Shown one piece after another: positions 36,458 to 45,845 of a stretch of DNA of 64,000 nucleotides. This DNA is from Bacteroidia bacterium (GTDB lineage Bacteria > Bacteroidota > Bacteroidia > Flavobacteriales > Schleiferiaceae). The stretch covers positions 42,168 through 106,167 of the forward strand of contig JAUHWL010000010.1 in NCBI GenBank assembly GCA_030424545.1, written 5' to 3'. A program made the translations under genes and the position numbers. Within the stretch, counting starts at the first letter, position 1. Every line of letters starts with the position of its first letter. A model generated the notes under the pieces. That model was not told the DNA's origin, ran no database searches, and saw only the letters and a list, made by a program, of their open reading frames with translations.

Positions 36458-36937
36458 ATGAGCAATTATTCATATTATACAGAAGAAGGGTTAAAAAAAT
36501 TAAAGGCAGAATTACAACATCTAAAATCTGTTGAACGACCTGGAATATCAAGGCAAATAGCCGAGGCGCGTGATAAAGGAGACCTATCTGAGAACGCAGA
36601 ATATGATGCTGCCAAAGAAGCTCAAGGATTGCTAGAACTAAAGATTTCTAAAATGGAAGACTTAGTTGCAAATGCCAGAATAATTGATGAGTCTCAACTT
36701 GATACCAGTAAGGTATTAGTTCATTCTGTGGTGAAAATAAAAAACACTATGAATAATGCATCGCTAAGCTACACACTTGTTGCAGAAACGGAAGCGGATA
36801 TTAAAAAAGGTAAAATATCAGTGAACTCGCCAATTGGTAAAGGTTTGCTTGGGAAATCTGTTGGCGATATTGCAGAGATAGAAGTGCCTAGAGGCATAAT
36901 GAAATTTGAAATTTTAGAAATATCTAGAGCAGATTAA
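36458..36937 (+). CDS. greA: Transcription elongation factor GreA
   Basis: The product is 159 aa, the usual length. The N-terminal coiled coil reads YYTEEGLKKLKAELQHLKSV and contains the acidic tip RDKGDLSENAEYDAAKEAQG (residues about 44-63), which enters the RNA polymerase secondary channel. The C-terminal FKBP-like domain includes SPIGKGLLGKSVGDIAEIEV. It rescues backtracked polymerase by promoting transcript cleavage. Its stop overlaps the ATG of the HIT gene by 1 nt (TAATG), so they are co-translated. Confidence 0.95.
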   Translation: MSNYSYYTEEGLKKLKAELQHLKSVERPGISRQIAEARDKGDLSENAEYDAAKEAQGLLELKISKMEDLVANARIIDESQLDTSKVLVHSVVKIKNTMNNASLSYTLVAETEADIKKGKISVNSPIGKGLLGKSVGDIAEIEVPRGIMKFEILEISRAD

Positions 36938-37329
36938 TGGCTTCTATATTTACCAAAATAGTTCAAGGAGAAATTCCCAGTTACCGTATTGCAGAGGATG
37001 AAAACTATTTAGCATTCCTAGATATTTTTCCGCTAACGCGAGGCCATGTGCTTGTAATCCCAAAAAAAGAAGTAGACTATTTGTTTGATTTAGATACTGA
37101 AACCTACAACGGATTATGGGTATTTGCTAAAAAAATTGCCGCAGCTATAGAAAAAACAATAGTATGTAAGCGCGTTGGTGTTGCAGTTTTGGGGATGGAA
37201 GTACCGCATGCACACATACACTTAGTACCATTGCAAACCGAGGGTGATTTAAATTTTGGAAACCTAAAGCAAAAATTTTCTGAAGAAGAATTTAGAGAAA
37301 TTGCCGAAAGTATAGCGGCCAATATTTAA
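36937..37329 (+). CDS. HIT family protein
   Basis: The product is 130 aa. It begins SIFTKIVQGEIPSYRIAEDE, a typical HIT/HINT N-terminus. The histidine triad PHAHIHLVPL (H-x-H-x-H) is near residues 90-94; the central His is the nucleophile for hydrolysis of nucleoside phosphoramidates or similar nucleotidyl bonds. The substrate in vivo is unknown. It is co-transcribed with greA and its last 4 nt overlap the convergent ruvC gene. Confidence 0.93.
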   Translation: MASIFTKIVQGEIPSYRIAEDENYLAFLDIFPLTRGHVLVIPKKEVDYLFDLDTETYNGLWVFAKKIAAAIEKTIVCKRVGVAVLGMEVPHAHIHLVPLQTEGDLNFGNLKQKFSEEEFREIAESIAANI

Positions 37330-37880
37330 ATTTTGCGCTCAGGGTTATCGTTTAAAAATGATTGCCAACCTGAATAACTTTTTCCGCCAGAAAACACATT
37401 ACCTATTTGATTGTAATGACATGTTGCTACGGCCAATGCATCTGTAGCATCTAAAGATGCTGACTCAAAATCTCCGTAAATATGCTTTAACATAGAAGCA
37501 ACTTGCTCTTTGCTAGCGGCCCCTTTTCCAGTTACAGACTGTTTTACTTTTCTTGGGCTATATTCTGTTACCGAAATTCCTCTAGAAAGACCAGCAGCCA
37601 TAACAACACCTTGCGCCCTTCCTAACTTAAGCATACTTTGTACGTTCTTGCCAAAAAAAGGTGCTTCCAAAGCCATTTCATCGGGGTTGTATTTTTCAAT
37701 TACAGCCAATATTTGATCAAATATTTGTTTTAACCTTAAAAAATGATCATCAGTAGATTTAAACTTTAACTGATTTAACTCTAGAATATGAGCCTTTTTG
37801 TCAATGACTTTAATGATGCCGTAGCCTAATACAACCGTACCAGGGTCAATTCCAAGAATAATGCGTTCTCGTTTCGTCAT
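37326..37880 (-). CDS. ruvC: Crossover junction endodeoxyribonuclease RuvC
   Basis: The product is 184 aa. The four catalytic acids of the RNase H-like fold are all present: Asp12 (ILGIDPGTVVLGYG), Glu71 (MALEAPFFGKNVQS), and Asp143 and Asp146 (SLDATDALAVATCH). It cuts Holliday junctions with RuvAB. The last about 30 residues after CHYNQ are a species-variable extension. It is divergent from the glycosyltransferase at 37925. Confidence 0.95.
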   Translation of the reverse strand: MTKRERIILGIDPGTVVLGYGIIKVIDKKAHILELNQLKFKSTDDHFLRLKQIFDQILAVIEKYNPDEMALEAPFFGKNVQSMLKLGRAQGVVMAAGLSRGISVTEYSPRKVKQSVTGKGAASKEQVASMLKHIYGDFESASLDATDALAVATCHYNQIGNVFSGGKSYSGWQSFLNDNPERKI

Positions 37881-37924
37881 TTCACAAACTTAGACCAAAT
37901 TAGCTGCTAGAAAAATAAGACGGA

Positions 37925-39028
37925 TTGATACTTATTACAATAACAATATTAATAGCGGCAACTTACGCCATTTGGACAATCCTAGTTCTATTAGGTTGGA
38001 AAAAATATGTTGGGCAAACCAAAAGCGAAGCGGTAACGGTTAATTCAATTTCTATTGTTATTCCATTTAGAAATGAAGAAAGAAATTTGCCTGCAATTAT
38101 AAATTCGATAGAAACACTTACATATCCCAAACAAAATTTTGAAGTCTTATTTGTAGATGATCATAGTACAGATTGTTCTGTGGAGGTTTTAGAGCGTTTA
38201 ACAGAACATTCACGGGTGGATATTTCCATCCATAAAAGTACAAACAACGGTAAAAAAAGTGCGCAATCATGGGGGATTCATTCATCTAAACACAACTGGA
38301 TTGCCTGTACAGATGCTGATTGCGTTGTGCCTCAGAATTGGTTGCATGATATAAATGACGCTATACAACGCCATGATGTAAAGTTGGTTTTTGGCGGGGT
38401 GCTGATAAATAGCAAAGAGCATAGTTTGCAAAAACTTGAGTTTTTAGCGCTTATTGGGAGTACAATGTCCATGTTAAAACGCGGCTGGTTGGTAATGGGT
38501 AATGCGGCTAATATGGCGGTAAAAAAAGATGAATTCTTAAAAGTAGAAAGAAATCTAAACAACACTGTTTCTCCAAGTGGCGATGATGTTTTTCTGCTGC
38601 ATGAATTGGGAAAAACCCCCAATAGCATTGCATTGCTTAGTGGAGCAGAATCTGCCGTAAAAACCAACCCGCAAGTCAGTATTTCGGAATTATTCTTTCA
38701 ACGTATTAGATGGGCATCAAAAACTAAAAAATATCAATCAACTCATGCAGTAATCATTGCAATTTTAATTTTTGCCGTTAATGCGTTCTTGTTAATTCTA
38801 GGTTTATCTGTATTTTTTAACCTTAAAAACGGGCCTTTGCTTGTAGGTTTGGTATTTGTAAAATGGTTTTGCGATTATTACATGCTTTCCAAGTTTACAT
38901 CTTTTTATAAACAGGAATTTGCCTTAAAAACGTTTTTTATCCAAGAATTAATAAACGTAATCTACGTACCAATTGTTGGAATATTTTCTCAAATCATAAG
39001 CTTTTCTTGGAAAGGCCGTAAGTATTAA
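37925..39028 (+). CDS. Glycosyltransferase family 2, membrane-anchored
   Basis: This 367-aa product starts at TTG (no ATG nearby). An N-terminal helix (ILITITILIAATYAIWTILV) precedes a GT-A domain with VEVLFVDDHST, WIACTDADCVVPQNWL (D-x-D metal site), SGDDVFLLHELG and QRIRWASKTKKY (Q-x-x-R-W motif of processive GT2 enzymes). Two or three further helices follow from about residue 270. It probably extends a lipid-linked or cell-surface glycan. It stands apart from the pse locus, and its last 4 nt overlap the convergent mscS-like gene. Confidence 0.87.
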   Translation: MILITITILIAATYAIWTILVLLGWKKYVGQTKSEAVTVNSISIVIPFRNEERNLPAIINSIETLTYPKQNFEVLFVDDHSTDCSVEVLERLTEHSRVDISIHKSTNNGKKSAQSWGIHSSKHNWIACTDADCVVPQNWLHDINDAIQRHDVKLVFGGVLINSKEHSLQKLEFLALIGSTMSMLKRGWLVMGNAANMAVKKDEFLKVERNLNNTVSPSGDDVFLLHELGKTPNSIALLSGAESAVKTNPQVSISELFFQRIRWASKTKKYQSTHAVIIAILIFAVNAFLLILGLSVFFNLKNGPLLVGLVFVKWFCDYYMLSKFTSFYKQEFALKTFFIQELINVIYVPIVGIFSQIISFSWKGRKY

Positions 39029-40296
39029 TTTGATTTTAAATACCTAAAATCGCTACCTGCAGGAGATTGGTACAAGCGTAAATTAAAGAGCCCAGTTGCC
39101 GCGTATAAATGATCAAAAATATCTGCCTGAATTAATTCATACTTGGTCCAAACCGTTGTGTTGGCAAAACAATAAACTTCTAAAGGAACACCTTCTGGGG
39201 TTGGCTGTAGTTGCCTTACCATTATGGTAAAATTCGTGTCAATATTTGGATGTTTTTCTAGGTAGTTTAAAATGTAATTTCTGTACACGCCAATATTAGA
39301 TTGCACGCGGCCATTTAACTTAGTTGGCGATGTTAGGTTGTGACGTTGATTATAGTTGTTTATCTCTGTTTGCTTATTTAACACGTAATCTTTTACCAAG
39401 CCAATTTCTGCAAAGGCTGCAATATCATTCTCAGTACAAAACTTAATACTGCTAATGTCTATTAAAACGTTTCTTTTAATCCTGCGGCTTTTTGCTTCTT
39501 TCATCCCTCTCCAGTTAATAAAGGAGTCATTTACAAAAGCTCTTGCAGGTACAGACGATATTGTTTTATCAAAATTGCTGATTTTAACCGTGGTTAAATC
39601 AATCGAAACCACATCACCGTCTGCGCCATATTTATCTAAAGTAACCCAATCGCCAACGCGCAGCAAATCATACATGGTAATTTGTAAATTGGCCAATATG
39701 CCATTAATGGTGTCTTGAAAAATTAGAATGAGAATGGCAGATGTACCGGCCATAACACCCAATATTGTGCCTGCTTTTATACCCGTTAAAAGTGATACTA
39801 CAAAAACAACAGCAACAAAAAATATAAGAATCCTAGTAACTTGACTAATGGTTCTAAGAGGGCTATTGGCAAGTTTAGGGTCGTTAACCATTAAGTTTTC
39901 TAATGCCTTTAAACTTTTGCTTAAAACCATTACAATTAACACGATGATATAAATGTCTACTATAGTTACCAGAACGGGAAATACAGCGGGAAAATCATAT
40001 AAAATATTATCAACCGTATATCTTACAATAATGGCTGGGATTAGGTGCGCAAGGGTTTTAAAAACTTTTTGTTTATAGAAATAATCATCCCATTGTGTTT
40101 TAGATTTAGCAACAACCTTTGAGATAATTCCTAAAAATATTTTTCTAGAAACCCAATCTGCAATTATGGCAACAATAAAAAGGCCTACGAAATCTATTAG
40201 AATAGTTAGGGCTTCTACAGACCATTCGGGAAAGTTTTTGCTCACCAACCAATCATGAGCCCAATGTGTTGTAAAAGTTATATCTAAAAAATCCAT
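39025..40296 (-). CDS. MscS-family mechanosensitive ion channel
   Basis: The product is 423 aa. Helices are at about residues 25-45, 70-95, 105-125 and 150-185. The pore and beta-domain are recognisable from FVVSLLTGIKAGTILGVMAG, FQDTINGILANLQITMYDLL and RVGDWVTLDKYGADGDVVSI, then KTISSVPARAFVNDSFINW. The C-terminal cytosolic part has an extra region (about residues 285-400) common in Bacteroidota MscS proteins (YbdG/MscM-like). It releases solutes on hypo-osmotic shock. Confidence 0.9.
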   Translation of the reverse strand: MDFLDITFTTHWAHDWLVSKNFPEWSVEALTILIDFVGLFIVAIIADWVSRKIFLGIISKVVAKSKTQWDDYFYKQKVFKTLAHLIPAIIVRYTVDNILYDFPAVFPVLVTIVDIYIIVLIVMVLSKSLKALENLMVNDPKLANSPLRTISQVTRILIFFVAVVFVVSLLTGIKAGTILGVMAGTSAILILIFQDTINGILANLQITMYDLLRVGDWVTLDKYGADGDVVSIDLTTVKISNFDKTISSVPARAFVNDSFINWRGMKEAKSRRIKRNVLIDISSIKFCTENDIAAFAEIGLVKDYVLNKQTEINNYNQRHNLTSPTKLNGRVQSNIGVYRNYILNYLEKHPNIDTNFTIMVRQLQPTPEGVPLEVYCFANTTVWTKYELIQADIFDHLYAATGLFNLRLYQSPAGSDFRYLKSN

Positions 40297-40338
40297 GCTC
40301 TTGTTTTAAGAGGCGCGAAGGTAAAATTTTTAAGGCGT

Positions 40339-41199
40339 TTAATCTTTTAACTCAATAGTTGCATAGGTAAGTTTTGAGGCAAAAAAGTATCCCAAACCTA
40401 ACTGATTAGGATCGTTGGCATTAGAAATATTCCCGTAAATAGGGGCAGGAGCAGGGTCGAAAGGACTACCTACTTGTGTGGTTTGCTCTATAAGTAATGA
40501 TAAAAACTTTCTGCCTTCATAACTAATAGATGAATATTCTACTTTGTAAACTTCACCAAGTTCTCCTTCTCCTCCAACTTGGGCTGCACTTAAATCTTTA
40601 TTGTTAAAAGATCTGCCATCAATAAATTCATCATCATAAACCGTTAAATCATACTGGGTGGCGTAAAGCGAATCGTCTCGCCAAATTCGTTCTCTATAAT
40701 TATCGCCTTTACCAATGGGTTCTGTAAACATGGTATACGCATAATAACCTTCGTCTTGAAAAGGTGCTTTTGGTTTAAAAACGGAATAGGTAGAATCTAT
40801 GGGGTAAATTCTGTTCATTGTCTCTGCTCCAGAAACCCATGTTGTATTGGAGAAATAAGTGGAACCTTCTGGAATAAATACTTCGATGTGGTAATTGTTT
40901 CCTTCGGTACCAAAATACGGCCCTCTATAATACCCGGGTTCTGTGCCGCTCTCAGAAAGTTGCCCCATCAGCACATTGTTTTCGTAGACTTTAACAACAG
41001 CGTTAGAAATTCTAGGGTTTGGCGAGGTGCTTAAATAATCGGCTGTTACATAAATACTAACTTCTGCGGCCAATGTATCGGTGATTCTACCATTTATAAT
41101 AATGCGTTTTTCACCTTCTGCTACGTTTAAATCAATTACATCCTGGCAGTTTGTAAATAGTACTAACATTAAAGGAATGATATAGTATATCTTTTTCAT
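40339..41199 (-). CDS. DUF4249 domain-containing lipoprotein
   Basis: The 286-aa product has a lipobox (PLMLVLFTNC). It is rich in beta strands; GEKRIIINGRITDTLAAEVS, followed by VKVYENNVLMGQLSESGTEP and PGYYRGPYFGTEGNNYHIEV, is the DUF4249 signature. The family is restricted to Bacteroidota and almost always sits directly after a TonB receptor, here separated by 4 nt. It may be a surface-exposed accessory lipoprotein for the receptor. Its ligand is unknown. Confidence 0.87.
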   Translation of the reverse strand: MKKIYYIIPLMLVLFTNCQDVIDLNVAEGEKRIIINGRITDTLAAEVSIYVTADYLSTSPNPRISNAVVKVYENNVLMGQLSESGTEPGYYRGPYFGTEGNNYHIEVFIPEGSTYFSNTTWVSGAETMNRIYPIDSTYSVFKPKAPFQDEGYYAYTMFTEPIGKGDNYRERIWRDDSLYATQYDLTVYDDEFIDGRSFNNKDLSAAQVGGEGELGEVYKVEYSSISYEGRKFLSLLIEQTTQVGSPFDPAPAPIYGNISNANDPNQLGLGYFFASKLTYATIELKD

Positions 41200-41203
41200 T
41201 TTT

Positions 41204-43567
41204 TTAGAAATTGAAATTATAGGTGACGGATGGGATTACTGTAGCGAATATGCTTAACCGTACGGCTTCTGGTTGCCCTGTATCTTCGTTCTGCCTAAAG
41301 AAAATGGAGTAGGCATTTTTACGACCATATGCATTATACACGCTAAAGTTTAAACTGTGTTTCCATCTTTTTTCTGGGTTATTTTTTAATTGCCAGTTTG
41401 CAGATAAATCTAACCTGTTGTAAGAAGGTATTCTTTCTGAGTTTCTGCTGGTGTAAACGGGATATGCAACGCCCTCAAAAACACCTCTACTTTCTGGCGG
41501 AGACATGGGCCGTCCTGTTTGAAAAGCAAAGTTGGCAGACAAATCCCATCGGTTGCTAAGATGATATGTTAGCACCAACGAGATATCATGTGTTTTATCA
41601 TAATTGGCATTAAACCAGTTGCCATCATTTATCCACTCATCTGGTGTTGGGCCTTTGTCTACTTGTATTTGAGTTTTGGATAAAGTATAGCTTAACCAGC
41701 CGGTTAGTTTACCTACTTGTTTTTCTAACATCAACTCTATACCATAAGATTTTCCGCGGCCAGGTAAAAGCTCTGTTTCTATATTGTCATTAAAAATAAG
41801 TTCGGCCCCGTTTTTATAGTCAACTAAATTTTGATAGGATTTATAATACGTTTCTGCGCTTAACTTGTAGGTACCATCTTTAAAGTTTCTAAAGTACCCT
41901 ATGGCAATTTGGTTTACGGTAGCGGGCTGAATATACTTTCCTGCTGGGCGCCAAATATCTACCGGAGTGGGCGATGTGTTGTTAGAAATTAAATGAATGT
42001 ATTGGCGATTACGGTTATAGCTAAGTTTTAAAGAGGTTTTTTGATTTAGCCTGTAATTTACAGCTAGCCTGGGTTCTATACCTTCTAGTCCACTGTATGA
42101 GGCAATTATTTCACCACTGCTATAGTGTTGCACACCACTAACATTTTCTACGTTTATAGATTCGCCAGGAGTATACAATTGCACATTTCTCTCCCCTAAA
42201 TTGTAAAACCATGAATAGCGTAAACCACCTAAAACTGTTAGTTTATCCGTAACACTCCATTCATCTTCTAAATAAATGGCAGGCTCTAAGGCATATTCTT
42301 TTTGCAATACGGTACTTATTGCACCAGAAATTACCCCCGGATCAAATACATAGTAAGTAACCTCGGCACCAAAATTTAATTTGTGTTTAACGTTTAAATA
42401 GTATGTAAAAGAAGATTTACCTACATAATTCCGAATCCTAGATTTCCAATTAAATGTGTTAAATGTTTCTGCTTCGTCATCTGCAGTGCCTAAATCGTAC
42501 GTATAATCACTATAGACTAGGGTTGTGTTTAAAAAAAGTTTGGGGTTTATTAAATAATTCCAACGCAAAGTTGCAGTACCATTTCCCCAACCAAAATCAA
42601 ATAAATCTGCCGCGCCAAAAACGTCTTTTCCAAAATAAGCGCTCAGGTAAACCTTGTTGCGCTCATTTATCGTGTAGTTCACTTTCGCATTAAAATCATA
42701 AAAATAAATGATGGCATCTTTTAATTCAGGATCGCTGCTTAAGCGTAAAAACATATCTAAATAACTTCTTCGGCCAGCAATCATGTAGCTTAGTTTGTCT
42801 TTTATTATTGGTCCTTCTAGCATTAAACGGGTGCTTAATAAACCAATACCACCTGAGCCAGAAAACTGTTTGCTATTGCCATCTTTTTGTCTTACATCTA
42901 AAACCGAACTCATGCGGCCACCGTACTGCGAGGGCATGCCACCTTTGTAAAGCTTTACATCTTTTACTGCATCGCCATTAAAAATGCTAAAAAATCCAAA
43001 GAGATGACTACTACTAAATATGGGAGCGTCATCTAGTAAAATTAGATTCTGATCTACATTTCCGCCACGTACGTTAAAGCCATTGGCACCTTCGCCAACG
43101 GTGCTAACCCCGGGTAAAAGAGTTAGGGTTCTCACTACATCTACCTCCCCTAAAAACTGGGGTATTTTTTTTATCTCTTTGGCCGATAACTCTTCTACGC
43201 CCATTTCTGGAGTTCGTAAGTTTTCGTCAAGCTTTTTATCGGTAACAATCACTTCAGCCAATTCTTCGGTTTCTTCTTTAAGCTGATAGTTGAGTGTTTT
43301 ATTGGCGGTTAACGTTACCGTTTTTTTAATTGTGGCATAGCCAATAAAAGAAATGTTTAACTCGTAGGTGCCTTTTGGTATGGTTAATGAATAAAAGCCA
43401 TAAGAATTTGTAACGGTACCGTGTTTGGGTTCTGTTGTGTATACAGAAACGCCTATTAAATCTTCTCCATTGCTTGCATCTTTTACATAGCCGCTAATTG
43501 TTACGGTTTGCGAAGTGGCAAGAAAGCTAAACAATAGAAAAGTAAAAAGAGTTATTGTTTTATTCAT
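41204..43567 (-). CDS. TonB-dependent receptor with carboxypeptidase-like regulatory domain
   Basis: This 787-aa receptor has signal peptide MNKTITLFTFLLFSFLATSQ. Residues about 21-105 are a CarboxypepD_reg domain (TISGYVKDASNGEDLIGVSV). The plug has FLGEVDVVRTLTLLPGVSTV, GEGANGFNVRGGNVDQNLIL and GGRMSSVLDVRQKDG. The barrel ends in TVIPSVTYNFNF. The FeoB/IroN-like group that pairs with DUF4249 has this size. It is the first gene of a two-gene operon, divergent from a Prc-type protease. The substrate is unknown. Confidence 0.9.
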   Translation of the reverse strand: MNKTITLFTFLLFSFLATSQTVTISGYVKDASNGEDLIGVSVYTTEPKHGTVTNSYGFYSLTIPKGTYELNISFIGYATIKKTVTLTANKTLNYQLKEETEELAEVIVTDKKLDENLRTPEMGVEELSAKEIKKIPQFLGEVDVVRTLTLLPGVSTVGEGANGFNVRGGNVDQNLILLDDAPIFSSSHLFGFFSIFNGDAVKDVKLYKGGMPSQYGGRMSSVLDVRQKDGNSKQFSGSGGIGLLSTRLMLEGPIIKDKLSYMIAGRRSYLDMFLRLSSDPELKDAIIYFYDFNAKVNYTINERNKVYLSAYFGKDVFGAADLFDFGWGNGTATLRWNYLINPKLFLNTTLVYSDYTYDLGTADDEAETFNTFNWKSRIRNYVGKSSFTYYLNVKHKLNFGAEVTYYVFDPGVISGAISTVLQKEYALEPAIYLEDEWSVTDKLTVLGGLRYSWFYNLGERNVQLYTPGESINVENVSGVQHYSSGEIIASYSGLEGIEPRLAVNYRLNQKTSLKLSYNRNRQYIHLISNNTSPTPVDIWRPAGKYIQPATVNQIAIGYFRNFKDGTYKLSAETYYKSYQNLVDYKNGAELIFNDNIETELLPGRGKSYGIELMLEKQVGKLTGWLSYTLSKTQIQVDKGPTPDEWINDGNWFNANYDKTHDISLVLTYHLSNRWDLSANFAFQTGRPMSPPESRGVFEGVAYPVYTSRNSERIPSYNRLDLSANWQLKNNPEKRWKHSLNFSVYNAYGRKNAYSIFFRQNEDTGQPEAVRLSIFATVIPSVTYNFNF

Positions 43568-43721
43568 AAGTATAACAAAGGTTTTTGGTTGGGAAAATGG
43601 GGTACAAATTTAAAATGTGAATAATTTATAAAACTTAAATGATTGTTAAATAACGAATGAAGAGGCGCAAAGTTCAATCAAATTTATTTACGATTGTTGT
43701 ACTTTGAGCCGCTTGAAAAAG

Positions 43722-45824
43722 ATGAGTAAAAAAATGACAAAAAAAGCGTTGAGTGTTTTGGCTATGCTGCTTGTAGCAGGTGCCATATTTGCTGGTTTTA
43801 AATACATAGAGCAACCCGAAGAAAAAGATAAGGTTATTATTTCTTTGGTTAATGAGGGATTAACAACATTTCATTATAGCCCTAAAATTCTAGATGATGA
43901 ATTGTCTGTAGAAGTAATGAAACTCTATTTAGAAAGCTTAGATAGAAACAAACTCTTTCTTTTAGAAAGTGATGTACAAGAACTAGAAAAATACAACACC
44001 TTATTAGATGATGAATTTAAATCAGGAAGCAATGTGTTTTTTGATTTGAGTTTTTCAAAACTTCAAAACGGTTTGGATAGGGCCGATGGCTATTATCACG
44101 AGATATTGAGTGAACCATTTGATTTTGAAATGGAAGATAAAACATGGAATAACCCAGAAAAATTAAGCTGGGCAAAAGACCAGAAAGAGCTTAAAGATTA
44201 CTGGAGAAAATACTTAAAATGGAGAGTTGCCAATAGAGTATATAACAAAGAACAAAACGTTTTAGACGATATAAAAAACGGAGAGGAAGTAGATCCCTTT
44301 GTGTTTGAGAAAGCCGAAAAAGAAGCCCGTGAAGACGAGTTGGAGATGATGGATGAGTGGTTTGAAACGCTTAATGATATGGAGCGTACAGAGTGGCTAA
44401 GCTTGTATGTAAATTCATTAACATCTGTTTTTGATCCGCATACCGAATACATGGCGCCACCCAGACAAGAAAACTTTGAAGAGCAAATGACCGGCCAATT
44501 TGAAGGAATTGGTGCACAGCTTAGACAAGACGGAGATTATATTACCGTAGAAAAAATTATTACAGGTAGTGCGAGCTGGAGACAAGGAGAATTAGCTCCA
44601 GGAGATAAAATTATGCAAGTTGCGCAAGGCGATGAAGAGCCAGTAGACATTGTAGGTTGGAAGATTAGCAAAGCTGTTAAAATTATTAGAGGTAAAAAAG
44701 GCACAGAAGTGCGTTTAACAGTAAAACGCAAAGACGGTTCTAGAGCAATAATACCTATCGTTAGAGATGTAGTAGAAATAGAATCTACCTATGCAAAATC
44801 TGCCATTTTGGGTGAGAATAAAGAAGTTGGGTATATAAGGCTTCCTGCATTTTATGTAGATTTTTATAGCGAAAACAATCACAACTGTACCGAAGACGTA
44901 AAACAAGAAATTATAAAACTTAAAGAAGAAGGTGTAGAAGGTTTGGTTTTTGACTTGAGAAGCAACGGAGGAGGATCTTTAGAAGCCGCCATAGAAATAG
45001 TTGGCTTATTTATAGAAAGAGGCCCCGTAGTTCAGGTAAAATCGTATCAAGGTGCCGCCAAAATAAAAAGTAATAGAGACGCCAGAGTTTATTGGGATGG
45101 CCCATTGGTTGTTTTGGTAAACGATTATTCAGCATCAGCAAGCGAAATTTTTGCGGCTGCCATACAAGATTACCAACGTGGTTTAATCATGGGTACAAAA
45201 TCTACCTTTGGTAAAGGCACGGTACAAAACATGATAGATTTAGACAAAGCCGTTAGAGGCAATGCCAACATGAAACCTCTTGGAGCGCTAAAAGTAACAA
45301 CCGATAAGTTTTATAGAATTAACGGAGGCACAACCCAATTGCAAGGTGTAGAGTCTGATATTGTATTTCCAGATGCTTTTGAATTTGTGAAAACTGGCGA
45401 AAAAGAATATGATTTTGCCTTGCCGTTTGATGAAATCGCTAAAGCAAATTATAGCGTGTACTCAGGAAACAAACAAAAATTTGACCATGCAATTAAATCA
45501 AGTCAGGCACGTATAAATAGCAATCCAAAATTTACAGAGTTTATGGATTATGCAAAATGGCTTGAGGTGCAAAACGAAGACAGAGAAATAGATTTACAAT
45601 ACGCTACATTTAAAGCAATGCATGATAAAAGTGATGCTGTTGCAGAGAAGTATAAAAACTTAAACAAGAGCGAAGACTCTACGGCTGTATGGGCCCTGCA
45701 AACACAGTTAATAGATTTTAAAACCGATACGGTTAAGCAAACAGAATACAAAAGGTGGTTTAAAAGCTTAAGTAAAGATTTATATTTACAAGAGGCTTTA
45801 AATGTAGTTTCGGAGATTAAGTAA
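43722..45824 (+). CDS. Carboxy-terminal processing peptidase (Prc/tail-specific protease family)
   Basis: From ATG 43722 the product is 700 aa. The TTG six codons upstream overlaps a promoter-like TTGTACTTTG box and is not used here. An N-terminal anchor (ALSVLAMLLVAGAIFAGF) precedes a Prc N-terminal helical domain (to about residue 230), a PDZ domain (GQFEGIGAQLRQDGDYI...) and the S41 core. The catalytic Ser is in NDYSASASEIFAA (about 472) and the Lys in STFGKGTVQNM (about 498). A long C-terminal helical domain (DUF3340-like) follows. It degrades C-terminally tagged or misfolded periplasmic proteins. Confidence 0.9.
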   Translation: MSKKMTKKALSVLAMLLVAGAIFAGFKYIEQPEEKDKVIISLVNEGLTTFHYSPKILDDELSVEVMKLYLESLDRNKLFLLESDVQELEKYNTLLDDEFKSGSNVFFDLSFSKLQNGLDRADGYYHEILSEPFDFEMEDKTWNNPEKLSWAKDQKELKDYWRKYLKWRVANRVYNKEQNVLDDIKNGEEVDPFVFEKAEKEAREDELEMMDEWFETLNDMERTEWLSLYVNSLTSVFDPHTEYMAPPRQENFEEQMTGQFEGIGAQLRQDGDYITVEKIITGSASWRQGELAPGDKIMQVAQGDEEPVDIVGWKISKAVKIIRGKKGTEVRLTVKRKDGSRAIIPIVRDVVEIESTYAKSAILGENKEVGYIRLPAFYVDFYSENNHNCTEDVKQEIIKLKEEGVEGLVFDLRSNGGGSLEAAIEIVGLFIERGPVVQVKSYQGAAKIKSNRDARVYWDGPLVVLVNDYSASASEIFAAAIQDYQRGLIMGTKSTFGKGTVQNMIDLDKAVRGNANMKPLGALKVTTDKFYRINGGTTQLQGVESDIVFPDAFEFVKTGEKEYDFALPFDEIAKANYSVYSGNKQKFDHAIKSSQARINSNPKFTEFMDYAKWLEVQNEDREIDLQYATFKAMHDKSDAVAEKYKNLNKSEDSTAVWALQTQLIDFKTDTVKQTEYKRWFKSLSKDLYLQEALNVVSEIK

Positions 45825-45845
45825 GCAAAAACAATACGGGCAATT

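Noticed and set aside
43704..43721. TTG start for the Prc-type protease
   Set aside because: It lies in a promoter-like TTGTACTTTG box; ATG 43722 gives a normal signal anchor.
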